Source of the DNA: Citrus sinensis
Taxonomy: Eukaryota; Streptophyta; Magnoliopsida; Sapindales; Rutaceae
Direction: 5' to 3'
NCBI RefSeq assembly: GCF_022201045.2
Contig: NC_068560.1
Coordinates: 27,421,501 to 27,485,500, forward strand
Length of the DNA stretch: 64,000 nt
This document shows positions 24,482-36,110 of this stretch, piece after piece. The notes beneath the pieces are model-generated. The model searched no databases and had not been told where the DNA came from. It saw only the letters and a program-made list of their open reading frames with translations. The translations under genes and the position numbers were made by a program. How positions within the stretch are numbered: the first letter of the stretch is position 1; each line of letters starts with the position of its first letter.

Positions 24482-24611
24482 TGTTGAGTTGTGTCCCACA
24501 TTGGCTAGTAAAGGGGAGATGCTTGAGTTTATAAGGTGGTAGGTCACTCGAACTAAAAGGCTTGTCTTTTGGGTTGGATACGTAAAAATCTTATGTTAAA
24601 TTCCCCCAACA
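24482..24611 (+). repeat. Left short LTR (130 bp)
   Basis: Begins TGTTGAGTTGTGTCCCACATTGG and ends CCCCCAACA; it matches 29419-29547 with scattered substitutions. The 'cccacattgg' signature is typical of TRIM-type short LTRs in dicots. Confidence 0.85.
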
Positions 24612-24632
24612 AGTGGTATCAGAGCTTGGTCT
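24612..24632 (+). other. Primer-binding site (initiator tRNA-Met type)
   Basis: The 'tggtatcagagc' core starts two bases after the left LTR. The gag ATG follows only about 20 bp later, at 24650. Confidence 0.8.
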
Positions 24633-24649
24633 TCAAACCAAATACGAGT

Positions 24650-25481
24650 ATGGCTTCAACCAAGATCGATCTGGAGAAGTTTACTGGCAAAAATTATTTT
24701 AACATGTGGAAGGTCAAGATGGAAGCTTTACTGATAACACATGGATTAGGAGATGCAATTGAACCTGTCACCAAGAAGGAAGGGAAAGAAGTATCATCCT
24801 CAAAGACACCTGGAGTGGCTACCGAGATAGACAATAAGGCTAGAAGCACCATTATATTGAGCCTTGGTGACTCAGTGATAAGGGAGGTTGCCAAGGAGAA
24901 GACAGTTGTTGATCTATGGGCCAAACTCGAAAAGATTTATATGACAGTATCTGGCTAATAGATTGTATATCAAAAGGAGGATGTTCACTTTGAAAATGGT
25001 TGAGGGGTCCTCTCTTGATAATCATATCAATGAATTCAATCAAGTTTGTGACACTCTTGAAACCATTGATGAGGGGCTGGATGATGAAGGAAAGGCCTTG
25101 CTTCTGGTGAGTTCTCTACCCCAGTCTTATTCAAATTTTGTTGATGCCCTTATGTATGGAAGACAAACTTTATCCTTAGATGGGGTTAAGGCTGCTTTGA
25201 ATACAAGAGGGCTACAAGAAAAATCTGGGAATATGATGAATGCTGAAGGGTTATCAGTTAAGGGAAAAATTAACAAGAATGATGGAAAGAAGAAAAAACA
25301 AAAGAAAGATAAGTCTAAATCTCAAAACTTGAAGTGCTTTCAATGTCACAAAGAAGGTTATTTCAAGAAAGATTGCCCAAAACTGAAGAACAAGAAAAAT
25401 GAAAGAAATGGTGATGCAGTTACTATGGAAGAAGAAGGTTATGAATCTGTTGGTGTATGTGTGGCTACAGAGGATCTCTAG
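24650..25481 (+). pseudogene. Copia gag, frameshifted
   Basis: Starts MASTKIDLEKFTGKNYFNMW, a typical Copia gag opening. A frameshift near 24945 breaks the frame; the continuation (LANRLYIKRRMF) runs in another frame to 25481. The nucleocapsid zinc knuckle reads CFQCHKEGYFKKDC: the His of the CCHC motif is replaced by Tyr. A K-rich tail follows. Not functional as it stands. Confidence 0.85.
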
Positions 25482-28400
25482 AGAGGCAAATTGATACTAG
25501 ATTCTAGTTGCACCTTTCATATGTGCCCATTTAAAAGTTACTTCTCCGATTACCATAATTTAGATGAGGGAAAAGTAATTATGGGTAACAATGATGTATG
25601 TAAAGTCATAAGCATGGGGAATATAAGTCTTAGGCTTCATAATAGGACAATTTAGGAGCTTAGAGAGGTCAAATATGTTCCTGATTTAAAGAGTAACTTG
25701 ATCTCACTAGGTTTGATTGATCAAAATGGGTTTAGTATTAAGCTTGAATCTGGTAGATTATTAATTGTGAAGGCACTAAGATAGTGATGAAAGGTTCTAA
25801 AAGGAATGGTGTATATGTCCTAGATGGTGAGGCAATTACAGGTATGACTGATGTGATTGTTGGCACTGGTGGGGAAAGCACTAGGCTGTGGCACCTGAGA
25901 TTGGGGCATATGAGTGTTAAGGGATTAAAAGAGCTTGAAAAACAAGGAGTTCTGGGAAAAGATAAGATAGAAGAGTTAAATTTTTGTGAAGATTGTGTCT
26001 TTAGGAAGTCCACAAGAAACAATTTCAAAAATTCAACAAGCAAATCTATTAGCATCGTAGACTACATACACTCTGATCTCTAGGGACCTGTACAGACCAG
26101 TTCATTAAGTGGAAATAACTATTTTTTGTCAGTGATTGATGATTATTCAAGGAAGGTTTGGGTCTATGTACTGAAACACAAAGATCAAGTCTTTAGCAAA
26201 TTTAAAGAATGGAAAACCATAGTTGAAAATCAAACTGGAAAGAAGGTAAAGAAATTGAGAACAGATAATAGACTTGAGTTCTGCAATCAGAAATTTGACA
26301 GCTACTGTGCAAATGAAAGGATAGCAAGGCACAAAACAGTGAGGTTAACACCTCAGCAAAATGGATTGACAGAAAGAATGAACAGAACCTTAATGGATAA
26401 GGTGAGGTGTATGCGGATGCAAGCACAACTTCTAAAAAGTCTCTGGTGAATTTGAATCCCTCTGCTGCTCTGGACTTTAAGACTCAATTTGAAATGTGGC
26501 ATGGGAAACCAGCAAGCTATGCCAATCTCAAAGTGTTTTGATGCCCTGCTTATGCACATGTTAATTAAGGGAAGCTAGCACCAAGGGCTCTTAAAGGTCA
26601 GTTCCTAGGCTATCCTGATGGAGTTAAAGGATATAAACTATGGTGTACTGATCTAGAACCTCCAAGATGCGTAATAAGCATAAATGTGGTGTTTAATGAG
26701 AAAGTTGTTTTGGAGATTAGAAAGGATACTGGGGTTAAAACTCAGAGACCTCAAAAACAAGATAAAATCCAATTTGATGTGGAGCATTCTGGTTCAAAGA
26801 AATCTAAGAAAGATGAAAATTCATATCAAGATAGTGAAGATCATGATGAATGTAATGACCTTCAACCACAATCTCAAAGGCAGACTCAAGTACAAGGTTA
26901 TTAGCTAACAAAAGACAGAGAAATGAGACAAACCAGACCACCACAGAGATATGGATATGCTAATCTGATAGCATATGCACTAGCTACTTCCCATGACATT
27001 GATGTAGATGAACCCAAGAGTTATGCTTAAACAATTCAAAGCTCAAACAAATCAGAATGGCAGAAAGTTATGAATGAAGAGATAGCCTCTCTTAAGAAGA
27101 ATAACACTTGGAAATTAGTTGAGAAGCCTAGTAACAGAAGGACAGTGGGTTGCAAGTGGATTTTCATAATCAAAGAAGGCCTAACAGTTAGTGAACCTAG
27201 GAGGTATAAGGCTAGGCTTGTGGCTAAGGGGTATACTCAAATGGAAGAAGATGACTTTAAAAAGGTGTTCTCCCCTATGGTCAGACATGCTTCCATAAGG
27301 GTGCTATTAGCATTGACTGCAGTCCATGACTTAGAGCTTGATCAACTCGATGTCAAGACTGCATTCTTATATGGAAGACTACATAAAGAAATTCTTATGA
27401 CTCAACCTGAGGGCTATGTGGATTCTGAAAACCAAACCATGTTTGCTTGTTAAAAAGATTATTCTATGGGCTAAAGCAATCTCCAAGGTAATGGTATTTC
27501 AGGTTTGATAAGTTCATGTTGTCATATGGATACCTGAGATGTAGTTTTGATTGCTGTATATATTACAAGCTAATAAATTCAAGTCTCTACATATACATGT
27601 TACTATATGTAGATAACATATTGGTTGCCTGTAAATCAAGAGAGAAAATTGAAGCTTTGAAGAATTTGTTGAGTTCTGAACTTGATATGAAAGATTTGGG
27701 GTCAGCAAAGAAGATTCTGGATATGGAAATCAAGAGGAACAGAAGCAAAGGCATTATGTTCCTTTCTAAGGAAAAATATATGAGAAGGGTACTGAAAACC
27801 TTTGGAATGACCTCATGTAAACTTGTGATGACTCTATTTGGCAGCACATTTTAAGCTCTCCTGTCAGCAATGTCCAAAAACAGAAGAAGAGAAGTTAGAA
27901 ATGGCTAAAATCCCCTATGCTAATGCAATTGGTTGCATGATGTATGCTATGGTCCTAACTAGACCAGATATCTCATATGCTCTAAGTGTAGCAAGCAGAT
28001 ATATGGTGTCTCCTGGAAAAGAACATTGAAGGGCTATAAAATGGGTGATGAAATACCTAAGTGGAACCCTGAACCATGGGCTGGTTTATGGAAGATCAGA
28101 GAGCAAGTCTAATGGGATATGTGGATTTGTTGATTCTGACTTTGCAGGGGACTTAAATAGAATAAGGTCTCTCACAGGGTATTTGTACATGCTGGATGAC
28201 TGCTTGATTAACTAAAAGGCACGTCTTCAACATGTTGTTGCATTATCAACAACAGAAGCTGAGTATACAGCAACTACTGAAGCAGTAAAGGAAGCCTTGT
28301 GGTTGAAAGGCTTGATATCTGAACTATGAGTGAATCAGAAGATTGTAGATGTATTTTGTGATAGCTCAAGTGCCATTTACTTGAGTAAAAACCCAGCTTA

Positions 28401-28581
28401 CCATGAGAAAACAAAGCACATTGACATCAAGCTGCACTTAATAAGAAATGTAGTTTACTTGGGTGTGGTCAGAATGGTGAAGATACATACAGATAGAAAC
28501 CCTGCTGACATGTTAACTAAAGTAGTCACTATAGCTAAGTTCAAGGTTTGCTTGGACATAGCTGGTCTTGGCTGCTATTGA
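25482..28581 (+). pseudogene. Copia pol (protease, integrase, RT, RNase H), decayed
   Basis: Domain order PR-IN-RT-RH identifies Ty1/Copia. The protease motif reads LDSSC where DSG is usual. The integrase zinc-binding region (WHLRLGHMS... CEDC) and core (HSD, then stop where Trp is usual; RTDN; ERMNRT) lie at about 25784-26449. RT lies at 27070-27854 and its catalytic box reads YVDN instead of YVDD. RNase H (AEYTA... DSSSAIYLSKNP) ends at 28581. Several in-frame stops (for example 26081-26083) and frameshifts separate the pieces, so the element cannot move by itself. Confidence 0.88.
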
Positions 28582-28635
28582 TTCATTATAGAATGGAGGG
28601 GATAATTAGGGGTGATTTGTTTCAAGGTGGAGAAT

Positions 28636-29307
28636 TGTTGTTTGTGAAAGCAAATTCAGAAAAATAAAACAGCAGAAGACCTTGCGTTTAGAGCTGGAAT
28701 CACTTAAAGCTCAACGACAGGAATACATGCGTTTTGAGGAGCAAAACAAACACTCTTCTGAACGACATATGAGCTTGCCATTTAACCTTAAGTGAAGCAT
28801 GCGCGTATCACGTGCTTGGATCCAGCTCACAAGGTTCGTTAAAATCTGTTAACACATGAGGAACTCACGTGAGTTACTGGGGAATTTCTGGGTTCGTTAT
28901 GAGGCTGTTATCAAGTAGCTGATGTGGAAACAACATATTGGAGTAGAGAGAGAGAGCTGTAGAGAGAGAGAGATGACTGGTATAAATAAGCAATCCAGAT
29001 CTTTTGTGTAAACTAACAACATTACTCTGTAAATCATCTTGATAATCAAAATATATGATATTTGCCCTCCCGTGGATGTAAGCTAGAGAAATCTAGCTGA
29101 ACCACGTAAAATCTCTCTTGTTCTTTGTTTGTTCTACATCTTTTGGTTTCTTAAATTCAATTGGTTAATAGTATTAGTCTAGTTCCATTGATTCATCTTA
29201 GTCAAAGTTCTTCAGTCGTCAATCTTGGAGCATCTTGATTGTTTGGTTGGTGATCTTGGGCAGGATCTAAGGTTGCTTAATCTGTTTATAGCACATTAGG
29301 TCCAACA
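28636..29307 (+). repeat. Single Copia LTR (672 bp)
   Basis: Begins TGTTG right after a purine-rich tract (caaggtggagaat) and ends CCAACA, followed within two bases by a tRNA-Met PBS. So it has a 3'-LTR context on its left and a 5'-LTR context on its right. It contains GA repeats and a TATA box. No second copy lies in the window. Confidence 0.75.
28981..28988 (+). promoter_or_regulatory. Likely LTR TATA box
   Basis: TATAAATA within the Copia LTR, downstream of a GA-rich tract. Transcription would start about 30 bp further on. Confidence 0.55.
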
Positions 29308-29418
29308 AATGGTATCAGAGCTAGACCCTAGCAGCCGGAATATGGTGGTGGAACAACTCAGGTGTGTCGGACGAAAGGACCGGAGTCCGACGGTGGTTTC
29401 GTCCGGGGGGGGGGGGAT
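29308..29418 (+). other. TRIM-like interior with second PBS and polypurine tract
   Basis: Begins 'aatggtatcagagc' and ends with a run of 12 G followed by 'att' just before the right short LTR. It has no coding capacity and is GC-richer than the surroundings. This is the expected whole interior of a TRIM: PBS, short linker, polypurine tract. Confidence 0.65.
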
Positions 29419-29547
29419 TGTTGAGTTGTGTCACACATTGGCTAGTAAATGGGAGATATTTGGGTTTATATGGTGGTAGGTTACTTCACCTAAAATGCTA
29501 GTCTTTTGGGTTGAATACCTAGAAATCTTATGTTAAGTCCCCCAACA
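29419..29547 (+). repeat. Right short LTR (129 bp)
   Basis: Matches 24482-24611; begins TGTTGAG and ends CCCCCAACA, then the TTTAC target duplication. Confidence 0.85.
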
Positions 29548-29552
29548 TTTAC

Positions 29553-30587
29553 AAACTTTTTTTTTAAATTTTAGTGAATTTACTTCTCTCCATGAGAATA
29601 ATTGAATATTATCATATGTTACGTTATATTTGTTAAACTGGCCAAGTTTATAACAGCTATGTCCAAAGCCACGATCTAAAGATATCATATTCTGGAAAGC
29701 AAACAAAATTACTAAAAATTCGACATTAATAAATATATATTAAAATTGATTAATTTCATGTAGTAAATGAATCAACTATGCATAGATTGTGTGATCGATC
29801 GGAGGATAACTGGAATGGTGCAAGAGAGACTAGAGAGTTATTAATCAAATTGTTTGGTTTAATTACGCTTTCTCACTGCTAGTGCTATCTACTCGTAATC
29901 AATTTCCTAATAATGTTTCAATTACAACAAAGTCGTTATGAAAAAAATTACTGTGTTGCTCGATCCTTTTTTGTTTTTTAAATGCGTCATGTCAAACTGA
30001 TTTGTTGGGCATGTTGTTATTGAGATTTTTAAAACAATATTATTTTTTGAACAGGGGAATTACCGAAGGGCAGAGCAGAGCTTTTGAATTCGAGTCTAAA
30101 ACAACTACTTGATAACAAGAATGTCAATTAATTGGTAATAAATACTGACATCTGTTATGTCATCCGCAATGATCGTCATTTCCTGATGTTCAATTACAAA
30201 GTCATCAAACGACTATGTATTCCTTATTATTTATTTTATAAACAATTACTGATTTGTTAATTGGGCATGCAGTTATTAGATTTTTAAAACAATAATTAGA
30301 AGATATCAGCAGTTTTAAGTATCTTCTAAGAAAAATTACAAAGTTACAGTATGGGGGAAAACAAAAATCTTCTAAGTTTGAAAATTATTGACGGTTTTCG
30401 TCTGCAAGCAACTTTCAGGAATCTTCAAGTTGTTATTGTGCTCCATCAAAAAGAAAATTAAGCGCTGATCGTTCAAACGTTCAAATCACTTGAAAATGAA
30501 TTTGAGAATCACACGTTAAACTTTAGCCTTCTACGTGGAATAATTAGAAATATAGCTGTATGGGTCCATGAATTATTATATCTTTGA
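29553..30587. other. Gene-free cluster flank with duplicated fragments
   Basis: No ORF. 29620-29680 resembles the sequences near 37990-38040 and 49199-49258 (upstream of the GUX copies: 'gaccaagttcatgaca... gaagccac'). About 29990-30090 and 30180-30300 carry a motif family ('tgatttgttgggcatg' ... 'gattttaaaacaatatt') that recurs near 34750, 46390, 54085, 62190 and 63860. These are leftovers of older rearrangement in the cluster. Confidence 0.5.
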
Positions 30588-31535
30588 TAATATTCACGTG
30601 TTGCAATTATATGGTAGTTCACAATGACAATCAACCCATCGTTCTCATATTTAGATGCCATGAATAGAACAAACAAAAGGTTTTGTCTTTTTTCTGCATT
30701 ACAATTTTTACTTTTTATTTTCGTTTTGTAATATTTATGTCACTTTATTACAAATTAATTTTTTAAAAAAGTTTATATTAAATTTTGAAATGATTAGAAA
30801 TAGAAAATTATGTGAATATCCAGCTCTAGATTGATCATTTTATACGTAATGAGAAATAACTAATGATGAATTGTTATCTATTATTGTTGAAAAACTAGTA
30901 GAAAAGATTATTTGATTTTTCACACTTCACAATCAAAGTTAGAGATTAAACTCTAAACTCCCACTATCAGACATCTGCTAAAATGAAAAAATCTAAATAA
31001 AGTGGTTCGATATGAATCTTAGAATATTATGTGGCAGCGTTTTCATAGTTTAATTGTATGATCATTCTCTCCTTCCAACTAATTATGCAAAACGAGTCAA
31101 ATTTTGATGAAAAAAAAGAGAAGAAAATAAGAAAGAGATGGTCAAGGTATTTCTAAGCTAATAATACACGTATAATTATCTAACAACTTGTTCAATTATT
31201 TAAAAAGAAATCATAGAAAACTTTGTCAAGTTCATATACTGCGTGAATCGCCGATGTAGGACCTAACAATATATTATTTCGTGTCCACAACAGTATGTCA
31301 TTTTCACTCTTTGCTATTATTAAAAAAAAAATAGTAATAATAATAACAGCAGCTTCTTTCAAAAGGGCTGAAATGAAATATTTCTAAATCGGAATTTTGC
31401 TTGCAGTACTATAAGAATTGAAAGAATACGGCAACATTTTCACCACATTATCAGCTCCTTCATTTCTTTCAGCATTACTTACTTGTGCAACAATTCACCA
31501 TCAATTTCTTCTCTCTCTCTTTTTTCTTTTTCATG

Positions 31536-34436
31536 ATGGTTGATGCGATCCTTTCCCCTATCTTGGAGCAGCTGACTTCAATGGCTGTCGATGAGGCAAA
31601 GGAACAAGTGAGGCTGGTAACGGGCGTCGGAAAGGAAGCGGAGAAGCTGACCCGCAAACTCCGAACCATTCAAACTGTGCTCCATGATGCTGAAAAAAGG
31701 CAAATAAAGGAGGAAACAGTCAGACTCTGGCTCGATCAACTCAGAGACGCATGTTACGACATGGAAGATGTGTTGGGTGAGTGGAACACTGCAAAGCTCA
31801 AACTGCAGATCGATGGAGTGGATGATCATGAGAATGATGCTCTCGTTCCTAAGAAGAAGGTATGTTCCTTCTTTCCTGCTGCCTCTTGCTTTGCCTGCAA
31901 ACCTATTTTTTTACGTCGTCGCATTGCTCTCAAGATGAAAGACATCAATGAAACTCTTGATGATATTGCCAAACAAAAAGCCGAGTTTGGTTTTGCTGTG
32001 AATGTTATTAACAGTAATGAGAGAGCGGATCAACGAGTACCAAGTATCTCCTTAATTGATGAGTCCGAGATATTTGGTAGAGAAACACAGAAGAACGATC
32101 TGGTTAATAAGCTGTTATGTGAGAGTAGTGAAGAGCAGAAAGGCCCCTGTGTCATCTCACTTGTTGGGATGGGGGGCATAGGCAAAACTACTCTTGCTCA
32201 ATTAGCCTACAACAACGATGATGTTAAAAATCATTTTGAGAAAAGAATATGGGTCTGTGTGTCAGACCCGTTTGATGTGTTCAGAATCGCCAGAGCAATC
32301 ATTGAGGCTCTAACAGGTTCTGCCCCTAACTTTGGTGAGTTTCAATCTCTCATGCAACATGTTCAAGGATGTGTTGAAGGCAAGAAATTTCTTCTTGTCT
32401 TAGACGACGTGTGGAATAAAGATTACTCTAAATGGGGACCATTCTACAATTGTTTAAAGAATGGTCTCCACGGAAGTAAAATTTTAATTACTACACGTGA
32501 TGAAACAACTGCCCATATTATGAAATCAACTGACATTATCCCAATTGATCTTTTGTCTGAAAAGGAATGCTGGTCAATATTTGAGTCATTAGCATTTTTC
32601 GGCAAGTCCATGGAGGGATGTGAGAATTTAGAAAAAATTGGTCGAGAAATTGTAGGAAAATGCAAGGGCTTACCTTTAGCTGTAAAGACCATTGGTAGTC
32701 TTTTATGGTCTAAAAGCACTGAAGAAGAATGGCAGAATATTTTAAAGAGTGAGATATGGGAACACGAAGGGATTGAGAGAGGTCTATTGGCCCCTCTGTT
32801 GTTGAGTTACAATGAATTGCCCTCTAAGGTAAAACATTGTTTCTCATATTGTGCTGTTTTCCCGAAAGATTTCGAAATATGGAAATATAAGTTAATTAAC
32901 CTATGGATGGCTCAAGGTTATCTTAATGAGAAAGGAAACAAAGAGATGGAGGACATAGGTGAAGAGTATTTCAACATTTTAGCTAGTAGTTCATTTTTTC
33001 AAGAGTTCAAAACAGATGGTGATGGTAAAGTCTATAAGTGCAAAATGCACGATTTAGTGCACGACCTTGCCCAATTTATATGCAGGAATGAATGTTTAAC
33101 AGTGAAAATTCATGGTGGTGAAGAGTCAATTATGAGTTCCTTTGAGCAGAAAAAAGTTCTTCATTTAATGTTAACTATAGACGGGGGGACTTCAGTCCCG
33201 ATAGCCATTTGGGATAATGTTTGGAATAATGTTAAGAGAATGAGACGATTGCGTAGCCTCTTGGTTGAAGGTGGTGATTATTCATGGTCTAGCAAAGTTT
33301 TACCTCGATTATTTGACAAACTAACTTGTTTAAGGGCATTAACATTAGAGACGCATGGGGGTTATAATTTCATCAAAGAAATTCCAACAAATATAGAAAA
33401 ATTGATACATCTGAAATACCTTAGTTTGGCCAGTCAAACGGGGATAAAAAAATTACCCGAGACAGTGTGTGAGTTATATAATTTAGAACGTTTAAACATT
33501 ACTTCTTGCAATCATCTTAGAGAATTACCTCAAGGGATTGGGAAGTTAAGAAAGCTGATGTATTTAGACAATGATGACACTTCTTGTTTAAGATACTTGC
33601 CAGTAGGGATTGGGGAATTAATCAATCTTCGGAGAGTGACAAAGTTTGTTGTGGGTGGAGGGTATAACAGAGCATGTAGCCTTGGGTCTCTTAAAAAGCT
33701 TAACCTCCTTCGACAATGTAGTATACGTGGGCTGGGTGGTGTGTCAGATGTGGGGGAGGCTAGAAGGGCTGAACTTGAGAAAAAGAAAAATCTTTCTGAT
33801 TTGGAACTTCATTTTGGTCATTTAAGAGATGGAGATGAAGAACAAGCTGGGAGGAGGGAGAATGAGGAGGATGAAGATGAACGGCTTCTTGAAGCCTTGG
33901 GAGCACCTCCTAATTTAAAGAGGTTAGAGATATATCAATACAGAGGGAGGAGGAATGTTGTCCCCATAAATTGGTTCATGTCGTTAACCAACTTAAGGGA
34001 TTTATCTCTCTTCTGGTGGAGAAATTGCGAGCATTTGCCTCCTTTGGGAAAATTGAAATCCCTTGAATCTCTTCTTATTTATGGAATGCAAAGTGTGAAA
34101 AGAGTGGGTAATGAATTTCTGGGAGTAGAAAGTGATACGGATGGCTTCTCAGTTATTGCCTTTCCCAAATTGAAACATCTGGAATTTGAAGATATGGAAG
34201 AACTGGAAGAGTGGGATTTCAGGACAGCAATAAAGGGAGAAATCATAATCATGCCGCGTCTTTCTTGCTTGACTATTTTGAGTTGCCGTAAATTAAAAGC
34301 AGTGCCCAATCACCTCCTTCAGAAGTCAACGCTCCAGAATTTGGAGATTTTTGGGGAATGTCCTATTTTACAAGAACGTTGCAGAAAGGAGACAGGAGAG
34401 TTGATATGCCACATTCCCAAAATCTCCATTGCTTGA
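31536..34436 (+). CDS. CC-NB-ARC-LRR disease-resistance protein (RGA-like), intact, 966 aa
   Basis: A single-exon gene for an intracellular immune receptor that binds ATP/ADP and triggers defence when activated. The start at 31536 (MVDAILSPIL) is preferred over the upstream extension at 31485, because the Phe-rich leader is atypical and family members begin MVDA. The coiled-coil domain is at ~1-150 with an EDVID-like segment (MEDVLGEW). NB-ARC motifs in order: P-loop GMGGIGKTT (211-219), RNBS-A (FEKRIWVCVS), kinase-2 FLLVLDDVW (285-293), RNBS-B (GSKILITTRD), GLPL (378-381), RNBS-D (CFSYCAVFPKDF), MHD (504-506). LRRs fill ~540-960. All motifs are intact, so it is probably functional. The promoter is shared with the pseudogene at 43716 and the relic at 23735. 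The specificity is not predictable. Confidence 0.93.
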   Translation: MVDAILSPILEQLTSMAVDEAKEQVRLVTGVGKEAEKLTRKLRTIQTVLHDAEKRQIKEETVRLWLDQLRDACYDMEDVLGEWNTAKLKLQIDGVDDHENDALVPKKKVCSFFPAASCFACKPIFLRRRIALKMKDINETLDDIAKQKAEFGFAVNVINSNERADQRVPSISLIDESEIFGRETQKNDLVNKLLCESSEEQKGPCVISLVGMGGIGKTTLAQLAYNNDDVKNHFEKRIWVCVSDPFDVFRIARAIIEALTGSAPNFGEFQSLMQHVQGCVEGKKFLLVLDDVWNKDYSKWGPFYNCLKNGLHGSKILITTRDETTAHIMKSTDIIPIDLLSEKECWSIFESLAFFGKSMEGCENLEKIGREIVGKCKGLPLAVKTIGSLLWSKSTEEEWQNILKSEIWEHEGIERGLLAPLLLSYNELPSKVKHCFSYCAVFPKDFEIWKYKLINLWMAQGYLNEKGNKEMEDIGEEYFNILASSSFFQEFKTDGDGKVYKCKMHDLVHDLAQFICRNECLTVKIHGGEESIMSSFEQKKVLHLMLTIDGGTSVPIAIWDNVWNNVKRMRRLRSLLVEGGDYSWSSKVLPRLFDKLTCLRALTLETHGGYNFIKEIPTNIEKLIHLKYLSLASQTGIKKLPETVCELYNLERLNITSCNHLRELPQGIGKLRKLMYLDNDDTSCLRYLPVGIGELINLRRVTKFVVGGGYNRACSLGSLKKLNLLRQCSIRGLGGVSDVGEARRAELEKKKNLSDLELHFGHLRDGDEEQAGRRENEEDEDERLLEALGAPPNLKRLEIYQYRGRRNVVPINWFMSLTNLRDLSLFWWRNCEHLPPLGKLKSLESLLIYGMQSVKRVGNEFLGVESDTDGFSVIAFPKLKHLEFEDMEELEEWDFRTAIKGEIIIMPRLSCLTILSCRKLKAVPNHLLQKSTLQNLEIFGECPILQERCRKETGELICHIPKISIA

Positions 34437-36110
34437 AAGCGCGCGGCTGCAATTAGTCAATTACAATCACCCAGGGCCACCGCCACGGGTAATTGCTTTC
34501 TAGATCTCTTGCATGCATTGCGTGCTCACTCTATTTTAATTAAAATTAATTAGTAGTTATTTTTTAATCCATTTTAGAAACGAATGATGAACAGAGGAGG
34601 GGATTCAGCAGGGATATATATATGTAATGTTGCTAATAACTCTGATTAGTAATTATAATTTGTATACGCTTTCCTTCTCGTTTGCTCTCTCTCTCTACTC
34701 TTCTTCATTAATTTAACAATGTCCATTATAATTAGATATATTTGTCTAACTGATTCATTTGTTTTGTTGGGGAAAGCGATATTTTTCAGCCAAAAAGGAA
34801 TTACGAAATGGCGTCGCAAAGCAGGAATTGGGGGACGGGCGCCGCGCGTGCTTTTTTAATCTGTTATGTATGTTTTCAGTAATTCGTTTTGTTTTTTTGC
34901 GAGCCTGGTATTTGTAAAGAGAATGAATGAGAGAAAGCACAACACAGAGAGAGCTCCTGTGAGGCCAAACTGTTGGGGATTGATTGATTTTGAGTGTTGA
35001 GATTGGTGTTTCTTTTTTTCTTTCTTTCTTTTTTTTTTTTTGTGCTCATATGAGAGTTTATTGTTATTTGTACACTTTTTCATTATATAGTGGCTTATTG
35101 GTATCACCACCCGTGGATGTAGGCATATTAATTAATATGTCGAACCACGATAAATTTTTTTGCCTTTGTATGTGTTTGATTATTGTGTTATTTGATTATC
35201 ATAATCAAATCCTATAAAAATGGTGAAATTTAAATTTTGATTTCACATGGAGTCATAATTTAAAAAATAACATGCCTACAATGATCATAACATAAAAAAA
35301 ATGGTGAATCGGTGGGTCTATAAAGTTTACATAAAAATTAGTCAAATTCAGTTATTAGCTCTTAGATAGCAAAATTTTTAACCAAAACAAAATATTAAAC
35401 ATACCAGTAAATGTAAAATTCATTGAATAAAACAAATTTCAAATTACCTTAGCAATACGTTTTAAATATGATGTCATGAAGCTTAGAATATACAAGCATC
35501 ATGATAAGATTCTGAGGACCGTACGTCGTATTGAGAAAATCACTGAACTAAAGCTCTGGTGGCTGATCAAATTATTTTTAATTTTTTTTTAATAAAATGA
35601 CTTGACGGTATAATTCCAAAACTAGCTAGTGTGCATCTTCTATCAAACTTTCCCTCCGCAATTCCTTTCTCCATTAAAAACTTTTATTTATTTTTTTCAA
35701 AATTGTTTCCAATGCGAAATTTTTATTATTTTGAATAGTAGTATGCATTTGTATAAGTAACATTTATAAATTTTATTCTATACGTTTAATTTTATGAATG
35801 AAGTGAACTTATATTACAAATGGATTTGATTTTACTTTGAATTTTCTATTAAATATCAAATACAGAAAATACGTATTTTTATGTTAACAAAAAAAAAACA
35901 CTCAATTATTTTCTCGTGTTTCATTTCCAGTACTTATAACCAAACAATAAATTATTATTAGTCCTTAAAAAAAAAAAAGCAAAAATATCTTGACACTTCT
36001 ATAACTGGGGAAATTATGCACATTTTTAGAGAAGTAAAGAACTTGTTTTAACAGGGAATAGAATCAATTATTGACAAAACGAGAAAAGAAACTAAACCGT
36101 TATTTGGAAT
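34437..36110. other. CNL 3' flank (duplicated unit)
   Basis: AT-rich and non-coding. It starts with a 3' UTR-like stretch shared with 46099 onward ('gcgcggctgcaattagtcaa'), then the 'gccaaaaaggaattacg' motif, then blocks shared also with 54061-55300. No independent gene is seen; the short open frames are low-complexity. Confidence 0.6.

Larger units (their letters stand above)
24482..29547 (+). mobile_element. Chimeric retroelement: short-LTR TRIM-like shell with Copia interior
   Basis: The whole unit is bounded by ~130-bp LTRs (TGTTGAG...CCCCAACA) and a perfect 5-bp target duplication, TTTAC (24477-24481 and 29548-29552). After the left short LTR comes a tRNA-Met-type primer-binding site (tggtatcagagc), then Copia gag and pol, then a Copia-type LTR of 672 bp, then a second copy of the primer-binding site, a ~110-bp TRIM-like interior ending in a run of G, and the right short LTR. 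The order TRIM-LTR, PBS, Copia interior, Copia LTR, PBS, TRIM interior, TRIM-LTR is what recombination of a one-LTR Copia circle, or a template switch, at the shared PBS would give. The Copia left LTR is absent. Confidence 0.75.

Noticed and set aside
24612-24632. tRNA gene-like sequence
   Set aside because: Only the 12-base tRNA-complementary primer site of a retroelement; no cloverleaf around it.
31485-31535. N-terminal extension of the CNL (Phe-rich, signal-like)
   Set aside because: The stretch is a T-rich 5' leader. The family start is MVDA; a secretory signal on a cytosolic immune receptor is not expected.
34984-35217. 77-codon ORF after the CNL
   Set aside because: Driven by T-runs and a T/C microsatellite; not kept open in copy B.
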